Shown here piece by piece: positions 56,049 to 64,000 of a DNA stretch of 64,000 nucleotides; position 1 is the first letter of the stretch; the number at the start of each line of letters is the position of its first letter. The DNA lies in assembly GCA_027563935.2 (NCBI GenBank), contig CM050451.1:103939565-104003564 (forward strand), written 5' to 3'. Source of the DNA: Costus lasius. Its lineage: Eukaryota > Streptophyta > Magnoliopsida > Zingiberales > Costaceae. Under the pieces are notes generated by a model. It was not told the origin of the DNA, made no database searches, and worked only from the letters and a program-made list of their open reading frames with translations. The position numbers and the translations under genes are program-made.

Positions 56049-59000
56049 ATCTTAGGTAAAAATTCTGTATGCTAATTTACTATTTATTATTAGGTAGAAA
56101 TTTGCATGCTAGTTTACTTTATTAAACTAGCAAATCTTTTTGACGAGAGGTACAAATTGCTGGGATCAAAATTAAATTTAGAATTTGTTAATTCAAATTA
56201 AGAATTTTTATTATTTTTACATATTCCGTAACCTAATCCATATTAGGGATTTAATTATTTCCTAGACCTGTTATAGTTTTTCCGTTTTATAATTGATATT
56301 AGGAAAATTTTAATTGGGTTTAAAATCTTTCCCTAACTCGCTGGTTTGTAATCTCATCCTTTACAATAATTTATTGTTGTTTCTAAATTAAGCCTTCCAC
56401 GTCGCTTTTGTATAAAATTTTATAAGTACGTTTCTGATCCAGTCACATTTCCTTATTTTTCTTATCCTATCGCATTTCTGTGTACTAGTAATTTTAATTT
56501 GATTTGGTTAGATTGTTGTTACCAAATTCTGTTATTATTATCTCCATTGTCTTTCAGTATATATATAAAAAATTAGTAATATAGTGTTTACTGTTTATAA
56601 ATAATTAAAAATAATAAATAAGAAGCTTTGCACTTTGAAACCTGCAGCTTTGAATTTTGCCTCTTAGAATTTGGAATAAGAAGCTTGGGCTGCACGTATC
56701 TCACATTAATTTTTAAATCTGTAACCTGTTATCCTGTTCAATCAAATTATTCTTCTGGTTTTGTTAGACTTCAACACAGAATTAAAAATTAAATATACAT
56801 ATACATATAATAGAATTGATATTTATGTTTACTGCTTTGCCAGTTAAATTGCATGTGTAATTACTTTCTATTTATGATTTACTGTTGTAAGACAGACATG
56901 TTAAATCTTTTGTGCATTGCAATAGGATAAATTAATTCCATATTTGAAGAAGTATTTCTCTGCAAGTAATTGTTATGCTACAAAATTTTACTACAGAAGA
57001 ACTAAAAAAAAGCAAAGGAAAGCTGCCAAAGCAATTAGCAGCGGCTTCTAAAAAATCCATAACCCTTGTCAAGATCTTGTGCGGAAAAGAGAATCTCAAT
57101 TTAATGAGATTTGCCACAATTAGTGGCTATGAGAAAACATTAATAAGGTCAATTGATTTTGAATTAGTGACATTTTAATTAAATTTGTGTTGAGACAGTG
57201 AGACATCATTAGAGTTCTCTTTAATACTTTGACATTTTATATAAATATGAATTTTTAAAACAGTGAGCTTTGAGCCTGTTTGAAACTATAAGTTCTTGGT
57301 TATGAGCATTAATGAATCATTGAGTATGTGCTTTTAAATACTTTAAACTGTTTAATAAATACATTTTTATGCATTAATCTTCTACTCTTAAGTAGATTTC
57401 AATATAATTGTTGTTTATTTTTCTTGATGAATATGATTATCTAATATTTATTTAGTGCTTTATTTGATTATTTTGCAAATAGAATTACATGAATATAATG
57501 TAGTTTATTTTTGCTTATATTCATGTTGAAAATGTTGATAATATTTTGAACATATTGGATAAATGAGCATAATATATAATTTAAATATTTGTATAATATT
57601 TATGATCATTGTTCAAATTATGGTTTACATTTGACTTTCATAAAACTAATGCTCATGTTCATAATCATAATGTGCATAATGAATCTTATATGCATAATAT
57701 GTAATTTAATTTAAATTTCAATATCTCAAAATTTTTAAATTCACTTTAAAATGGTAATGTATTTTATAGATTAGGCTAATGATCCTAAATGTGGGGGTTG
57801 GCCTAGTTTATAATAAAACTTATAATTGTATCAAATTTGATCATCTGATTCAATTAATTTAGCTTAGGTCAAATAAGAACGAACATAATGTGTAATCTAA
57901 ATATTTATAGTCATTATGCAAAATATAATCATAATATAAAACATAATGGTCATAATATACATTTTGGAAATACACTTAATGTACATATAAAAATGATGTA
58001 CATGTAAATGGTGAGCATAATATGCATAATTTATATAATAATCATAATAATGCATATCTTTTAAAATAAGATACATCTTTATAATGATGCTTTTGATGAT
58101 CATATTGATCATGAAGAAAAAAAAACTTGATATGCATAAATTATAAATAAATAATATTTATAACAACGGGTATAAAGAGAATTTTTTATGTAAATAAAAA
58201 TTTTAATTCTCTTAAAAATTAAAATGACTTAAAAAATTAATTTAAAGTCAGAAAAAAAAATCTTAAAATGGTTTTACTTTATGATAAGAGCAACCAAAAG
58301 CCTAATTAAATAATTAGGTCTAATTGCTGCTTTTAAAATCCTTTCTTTCTCTAAATTTAAAAATGAAATATTTGAAATAAAGAGTAAAGGATTCAACAAC
58401 AAAAAATAAAATAAAATAAATAAAATTATAAAGCAACAATAGAATTATTAAAAAAAGAGAGTAGTCATATTAAAATTAGACATAAGTCTATATAATGGCT
58501 TGACTCATAAAAAGTTGTAGCTCTTTCTTTTATAAAGACTAAACACAACAAAGCTATTGGCTAGACCAAAGCTTGCCTAAGATTATAATCTTGGAAGTAT
58601 CGATAGTAATGAGATTAGTCTGAAAGTAGGCCTCTCGGCGGTGGGAACCCAACCTCTGTGATAGGAGATCCCTTGAAGGAGGTTCAATGTGGTAATAACA
58701 AGCTGATTAATTGGTTGGGAAACACTTTGAAAAATAAAAATTATAAAACACTACGGTGTATAAAAATATTTATGTGATAGAGTTCATACTCTACACTCCC
58801 ATTCTTGAGGATATATTTTGTGCTTCTTATTGTAGAGGTAAGGAAAACTTTCCGAAGTGGTTAATTACCATGAGATGAGCCTCTACACTCATCCCTTGTA
58901 GGGAATTTCCTATATGAGAGAGTCCGTATACGGCCGCGGCTGAGGACATGGACAATCCTCAGAAGCTCTCATGAAGATACACACGCACTGCCAAAAATGT

Positions 59001-59244
59001 GCAACCCTGCAATTGGACAAACCCTGTATTGTGTGTAGATTTGTTGAAGTCTAAGTCAAAGAGAAGTAGTTCAAGACTAGTTCGCTATCTTTCCTTCAGA
59101 TGGAAATATTTTCACTAAGTAAAGGTTATGTCTTTAAGTGCACTTTACTGATCGCATGATATAAGCATGAGCAACAATTTAAATTTATTTAATCATCTTG
59201 TTAAGTTTAATTATATTCAGATTTTTTTTAATTTTATGGGGGAT

Positions 59245-59690
59245 TGTTGGGAAAATTAAAAAAATATTTAATGCTAACGTTTATAATGTTAGCAGCTAAC
59301 GTTATTCCTTGCCTTAAGAAAAACGCATAATTTCTGATGCGAGAGTATGAGATGGTTTGGATGTTCCTCTTCCCCTTTTCTTCTTCCTTCTTCCTTTTTC
59401 TTCTATTTATTTTATCTTCTTGGATTTTGCTGCTCATCACTGAAAGGGCATCTGATCAACCTCTCCACGGTCGTGCCCACAGAAGAGGAGTACCAGTTGT
59501 ATCCTGTGTGTTCAGTCCGGATTTAACTCGCATGATAGCCCGGATTTTCACCTAAGGACTGCATATCACACCTCCGGGTTTTATCATTCTAACTTCTTTT
59601 TAATTATCTTTTATAAGTTTATTGTCTTATAATTCATGTTTATATTTTCCGTTTAAATAAAAAGGTCTAGATAAAAATTTTAGATCAACA
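59245..59690 (+). repeat. 3' LTR of the LARD
   Basis: 446 bp, same termini as the 5' LTR. It contains an extra ACTCGCATGATAGCCCGG-like segment near 59527. Confidence 0.87.
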
Positions 59691-59734
59691 TATTATATAT
59701 TATATTATATATTAATGCTAGCTGCTTCGTTTTC

Positions 59735-59965
59735 TCCGCCTCACCGCCTCGCCTCCTCGTGCTGTCGTCTCTCCTTCTCGCACCGCCTCGCCGCCTCACG
59801 TTGCCGCCGCCTCACGTTGCCGCCGCCTCACGTTGCCGCCGCCTCGCCTCTTCAAGCTGCCGCCTCTTTGCCTTGCGTCGCCGCCTCACGTTGCCGCCGC
59901 CTCGCCTCCTCAAACCGCCGCCTCTCTGCCTCGCGTCACCGCCTCACCGCCTCGCCTTCAACTTC
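59735..59965. repeat. GCCGCCTC minisatellite
   Basis: Tandem variants of GCCGCCTCACGTTGCC and GCCTCGCCTC over about 230 bp within the right arm of the hAT-type element. It leaves all forward frames open, giving Arg/Pro/Ala-rich frames without biological support. Confidence 0.85.
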
Positions 59966-60150
59966 TTGCCTTGTCGCCGTGGGGTCGGGTATGGGATAAA
60001 AAAATTGAAACCCCATTGGGGTCGGGTGTAGAGGTGGGAGAGGTGGGGTCGGGGCGACTCGACCCGCGGCCATCCCTGCATGGAAGAAACATGGAAAATG
60101 AGTTCTTTAATAGGTAAATTGACCCAACCAGATGTACACGAAGTCCCAGA

Positions 60151-61567
60151 ATGATCTCAGCGGCTGCGCTGTACCCTCGAATTCCTCCGACTTCGATCGT
60201 TCCAAAGTGCACAACACTCTATTCCCTTTCCCACTCTCCTTCACGCATCTCGGTCCGAAGTCAAACCCTCCAGTCTAGCGCAAGCACCAGATCACTCTTC
60301 TGGCGACTCTGTTTTGAGAAGAACCACGCAGATGAACTGTTCGACGTAATGCCCACGCTTTCGCTACCTTCTTTTCAGCATCTTTGTGGTTTAACAAGCT
60401 CATCCAGCATCAAATCGTCTTTAATATTGTAGGAAATTTTGATTTTTTTTTTGGTGCCTCTCTATTCTCGGAAACAGAGATTTTCTGCGCTTCCTTTCGA
60501 CATACCGTGGCATGATGGTGACATATGGTCAATATTTGCAGCATATTTCTTCATCTTGCACATACCTTTGAGCTTTGGCGGTCTCTCGGTCGTTGCAGAA
60601 ATCCTTCATGAGCCTGACCTTGATCCGCTGATCATGGTGAGTCAGCTTCTCTTTATTGATAGAACAACTACAGAAATGTTGTAACTTGTAACACCTTGTC
60701 TGATACAATGCAGGTTGTGTCTCTCATTGCGTTGCAAACTGCAGAGTATGTAGGAGTTTCGGCATTGCTATATTATAATGCAAAGCCGCAATCTAGACTT
60801 TGCAGATTCTTCCACGGGAAGTCGTTTGTGGAAGGAAGAAGCTGGATCACAGCATCTGCTGCGGGGATTGGATCTTTGGTAGGGTTGATGCTTCTTACAT
60901 CGATTGTTGCTGACTTGCTGGTTGGCCCCAAGGTTTGTTGAACTGTTACACTCTGAAACCTGCAAGTTCCTCTATTGATTTCACCGTAGAATTTTGCTTT
61001 GTTGCAAGGAAAGTACGTTCTTAGTTTTGTCATTCTTCTATTTAGAATAGCTAACTGACTTGACCAGTCTCAGTGGTTTGTTTAACAAAATGCCTATGCA
61101 TGAAAATTAATTTATGTGCCTTGGAAAATAATCCTGATCTAGCAAGCTTTTTAAATAACTAACAAATCATTACAGTTACCACTATTTACTGATTTAGTTG
61201 ATTAAATAGAGTTATTCACTAAAGAAATATAAATGAGCGTGTTCTATGGACTGAAGAAAATAAGTTAAACAGAAGTGCATAATGTATTTGCAGGTGTTTT
61301 AGTAGCAACTATATTGAGCATAAGGACCTCCCAAAAGTGTATTTAGGAGACTCAACTGTTATGTATCTGATGCTATTTTAATTTGATAATTTTGGATTGC
61401 TGATGTGCTTGTGAGTGTTGAATATTGATTACTATGGTTTCCTGCAGGATGTCAACAGTCCAATTTTGAAGCAGATACTTTCAGCAAGTTCATTGTCTAC
61501 AACGGCATGCTTTTTTCTGTATTGCTTCATAGCTCCCCTTTTGGAGGAAACTGTGTATCGTGGATAG
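60151..61567 (+). pseudogene. CPBP (CAAX-type) intramembrane protease, chloroplast-type, truncated after EExxxR
   Basis: CPBP-family glutamic-type intramembrane proteases cleave substrates within membranes; plant members are often plastid proteins. The N-terminus from ATG 60151 is Ser/Arg-rich and transit-peptide-like. A TAG at 60430-60432 lies in frame, but a GTAATG donor at 60346 and ATTGTAG acceptor at 60432 would remove it as an 87-bp in-phase intron. The conserved part follows: FSALPFDIPWHDGDIWSIF and FGGLSVVAEILHEPDLDPL (to 60636), QTAEYVGVSALLYYNAKPQS (60714-60932), and FFLYCFIAPLLEETVYRG (61448-61567). Introns are GT-AG and phase 0. EETVYRG is the catalytic EExxxR motif, but TAG follows immediately (61565-61567). 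The remaining helices with the essential His motifs are not found downstream. The gene begins 65 bp after a hAT target duplication. Confidence 0.85.
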
Positions 61568-61934
61568 TGAAGCAAGAAACCAACGTTGCTCTTCTCTTTC
61601 AATCATCTGTTTTGGTTTTATCTGAATCTTCAATTCCCCAGTCCAACAATATGCACAGATTCATACATACTCTCTACTTGGAAGCATGCACAATATGCAC
61701 AGATTCATTCTGTGGTCTCCAACTTTTATTTTTCTTGCAAGATGATAGCCACACAGGCCCACCTGTTACTTTCCCCTTTAAATCTCCTTCAATGAGCTGC
61801 ATGCTTCCAAGTTCCAATGTTGCTCTTCTCTTTCAATCATCTGGCATCTATTAACAAGAATAAATGATATAGGATCCTAAGCCTTAAAAAGGGAATATGA
61901 ACTCTCTTAAGCATCAAAGGGAAAATGAACCTAA
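61568..61934. other. Sequence replacing the CPBP 3' end, with internal repeats
   Basis: Contains two copies of GTTGCTCTTCTCTTTCAATC (61585 and 61818), two of ATGCACAGATTCAT, and two related GGAAGCATGCA/GCATGCTTCC words. No homology to the missing protease C-terminus in any frame that I can see. Confidence 0.5.
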
Positions 61935-62064
61935 GAGCATGTTTTGGTGGAGAGAATCCACATAGGGGAGAAGAAAAAATACAATCAATCTACATGCAAA
62001 AGCTACCAGATTCATTGTATTTTTTCTTCTCCCCTATGTGAATTCTCTCAATCGAAACGGACCC
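61935..62064. mobile_element. Hairpin MITE, possibly Harbinger-like
   Basis: Inverted arms GAGAATCCACATAGGGGAGA at 61951 and its complement ending near 62048 are near perfect for about 36 bp. They extend outward less perfectly to GAGCATGTTTTGG and GGGTCCGTTTCG, the latter resembling Tourist-type termini. Target duplication is unclear (TAA versus TTG). Confidence 0.7.
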
Positions 62065-62067
62065 TTG

Positions 62068-63822
62068 TGTTAGGCCTTCAGGCCAGGTTTACCAAAACCC
62101 AGCACAAAGCCCAACCCAATGCCCAGCCGAGTTTTACTCTTAGGCAGATTGGGCGGTTCACAGCCCAGATCCGAACCCATTTTCTCCGACGGACGTTCGG
62201 CGTGTGACTCATCGCGTGGCATGGATGCTGACAGGACAGCTTCGCAACGAAGGCAGCTGGTTGACGTGATGGGCACGTTGACTCAGGCGAGAGTGTTGGA
62301 ACAAAAAAATAAAATAGTCGTCCTCGTCGGGAGATACGAGCTTTTCGAAACGAAAATCTCTCGGTCTCTCTCTCTCTCGATTCTCCCCTCTCCGACAACT
62401 AATCTCATCGGCGCCGCCGTCGACGGTTATTCTCTGAGCTTCCAGTGGTGTGGGCAGTTGGACGGAGGCCCCCGGAGAACCCCAACCTCTTCCTCGTCTT
62501 CTCTGACTCATTCGCCATCAACCTTGCCGAAATCCCCATTGCCAGACGGCCTTAGAAGGCGTGGTCGGCCACCATGTCGTCCACCTGAAGGAGTCGGCTG
62601 CCTGAGTGATCACCGAGGTAACTTCATCTCCCTCGCCGTTGTTTTCTGTTTTCTCTCCGGTCAAGCTCGCGGCTCCCGGCAACTTCTCCGCCTTCGTCTC
62701 CGATGGTGGTTGTTATTCACGTCTCTCTCTCCCGCTCCTCTGGCGAGCTCTCTCCCCTCTTCCCTCGGCTGCCGGCCCACCTACGTGTGGGAACTTCCGG
62801 AGTCATTCTCACCTGCGCGCGAGTCTCCTCCGTGTCTGCCGACTGCGTGCGGCAACATCCCTCACCGGTCCGACGTGCGGCAGAGAGGTGTCTTCAACAA
62901 CATGCAGGGTTCCCTGGTGGACGGCGCCTCCCTCGTCTGCTCGGAAGTGATGCCGGTCTTCTCCGAGCTCGGTTGCAGTGTGGGAGAGAAGCTGGGGGTC
63001 GCCACCATCGTTAGCGCGGTCGAGAGTCACCTCGATGTCCCTCCTTCGTCAACGTCCAGCTCTCCTTTTCTAGTGCTCGCGGGTGTGCGAGCAGCGCCAT
63101 CTCCTTCCAGTCGCGGGGCATGACTCCTCCCCATCCCCGAACTCACCTTCGTGTGAGGGACAGACGGCCGGCTCTTTGGCCGGCAGGTGGACGCACGTGA
63201 GGCGTGCACAGACGGCCCGGCCGTTCGTTGTCGACACGTATGTGCGTTCGACTACGTGTGGAGGGTTCTCGGTCAGATGTTCCATCTCGCCGGCATGCGA
63301 GTGAAGGTACCAGCCAAATCCTCCCCGTCATCGGCGTGCGACGCCGAGTAGACCTCCCTCGTCATCGGCGTGCGACGCTGAGTGGACGATTGTTAGGATC
63401 GCTGGGCGCCGGCTTGATCCACGGAAGAGTGGGTGAATCCGACTCCCCAGAGTGGGACGTCCGGTTACTCCCCTCAGTTCTCTCTGGAGCATGAACGTGC
63501 TCGGAAACTACTGTGGACCCTGTTCGACGCAGTCGGTTACAGGTGTCTCCCTTTTGGGTTCGGGTGAACCTGGTCCGACTCAACGACACCGATCATCGGT
63601 GAATCATCTGCATCGATCTAAGTCATGTTGGAACGACAGCGATCTTCCGTAGAGTCTATAGTCGAGTTGGGGGTCAGTTTGAGGAATTGACTCCATTGGT
63701 CACACCCAGTCCAGCGGTTCCGACCATTGTGAACCCTGTGTGGGTGGATTCAGACTCGAGTCAAGCGTTGACTCTTGGGTAAAATACTCAAAAAAAATAT
63801 TAATCTAATTTTGGACGTGACA
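62068..63822. mobile_element. Solo-like LTR related to that at 1966-3423
   Basis: Starts TGTTAGGCCTTCAGGCC and ends TTTTGGACGTGACA, like the solo LTR near the window start, including the 3' layout GTTGACT, A-rich run, ATTAATCTAATT. It is 1755 bp long and GC-rich. No primer site or polyprotein adjoins it. The flanking 5-mers (CCTTG, CTAAG) do not match, so it may be one end of a rearranged element. A unit of about 31 bp containing CGTCATCGGCGTGCGACG is repeated near 63327-63385. The long open frame 62119-63123 is compositional. Confidence 0.65.
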
Positions 63823-64000
63823 CTAAGCATGTACCTTTTTTTTCCCTTGCCTTTCTGGTAGATAATCCTCTTTAGTTAAATTTATAACCCTCTAACATAA
63901 TCTCATTTGTTAATTTTCCATTTTATTAGCTTCATCATCAAATATGAAGTTATTGTAACTGAGACTAAGATCACTTGCCAAATGGTTCTACAGTTCAAAT
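63823..64000. other. Flanking sequence to the window end
   Basis: AT-rich, nothing recognised. Confidence 0.4.

Larger units (their letters stand above)
55614..59690 (+). mobile_element. Non-coding LTR element (LARD) nested in the hAT-type element
   Basis: LTRs at 55614-56048 and 59245-59690 begin TGTTGGGAAAAT and end in CA (GACCAGCA and GATCAACA), with a perfect 5-bp duplication TATTA (55609-55613, 59691-59695). A polypurine tract (ATGGGGGA) precedes the 3' LTR. The 3.2-kb interior is AT-rich and has no gag or pol. I cannot see a normal primer-binding site after the 5' LTR. The 58.56-59.12 kb part is more complex in composition and may be a retained functional 3' region. A large non-coding LTR element must use proteins of a partner. 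Confidence 0.88.
54942..60078. mobile_element. hAT-type element (GGGTCGG family) enclosing an LTR retroelement
   Basis: Ends start CAGGGATGAC and, reverse-complemented, CAGGGATGGC. A perfect 8-bp duplication CATGGAAG (54934-54941, 60079-60086) bounds it. Without the nested LTR element it is about 1.06 kb. The left subterminal 150 bp (GACTCGGGTCGGGGTCGGGT) matches the right end of the 26928 element in inverse orientation. The right part contains a GCCGCCTC minisatellite. No transposase. Confidence 0.9.

Noticed and set aside
59715..60117. Arg/Pro/Ser-rich open frames
   Set aside because: Artefacts of the GCCGCCTC minisatellite.
62119..63123. 334-codon open frame
   Set aside because: Lies wholly within a GC-rich LTR, has Ser/Pro/Arg-rich composition, overlaps other long frames on both strands and resembles no protein.

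Overview
This is a flowering-plant nuclear window. The evidence is the spliced remains of plant genes (clathrin light chain, beta-expansin, a chloroplast-type CPBP protease, mitochondrial ribosomal protein mL43) and a dense set of plant LTR retrotransposons, several with tRNA-Met-type primer sites. The GC-rich expansin exons lean towards a monocot, but that is a weak inference. I see no bacterial operons, CRISPR arrays, rRNA or convincing tRNA genes.

Layout. 1-3.76 kb: unrecognised sequence, a 442-bp hAT-type simple-repeat element, and a 1.46-kb solo LTR. 3.76-9.2 kb: the end of a clathrin light chain gene, split in its last exon by a young Ty1/copia element whose 3' half is deleted. 10.45-14.02 kb: a hAT transposon with a broken transposase and long subterminal GGCCCG arrays. 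14.1-17.7 kb: a short LTR element with only a decayed gag (TR-GAG type). 17.7-21.1 kb: intergenic, with a diverged direct repeat and a Tourist-like MITE. 21.16-27.97 kb: a four-exon beta-expansin, split in exon 2 by a reverse-oriented copia element and carrying a hAT-type element in intron 3. 28-32.3 kb: intergenic, with decayed hAT relics. 32.3-50.2 kb: a three-layer nest. A CRM-like Ty3/gypsy element contains a young Tekay/Del-like gypsy element with an uninterrupted 1523-residue gag-pol frame, and also a hAT-type element. 51.4-53.8 kb: a damaged mL43 gene with an antisense membrane-protein-like fragment in its second intron. 54.9-60.1 kb: a hAT-type element enclosing a non-coding LTR element (LARD). 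60.15-61.57 kb: a truncated CPBP protease gene. 61.9-63.8 kb: a MITE and a solo-like LTR.

How it fits together. Exact target-site duplications fix the boundaries of most elements and show what was interrupted: GCCAA in clathrin light chain, CTGTG in expansin, AGAAC/ATAGG/ATCCCACT in the gypsy nest, CGAAG for the gag-only element, CATGGAAG and TATTA for the hAT/LARD pair. All four recognisable host genes are damaged.

The most unusual pattern is a set of five bounded hAT-type elements, plus two relics. They share near-identical termini (about YAGRGRTGRSMA) and 8-bp duplications, but each carries its own short, largely self-complementary subterminal word: GGTACCG, GGCCCG, GGGTCGG or TCGGTAA. 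Only one encodes a transposase.
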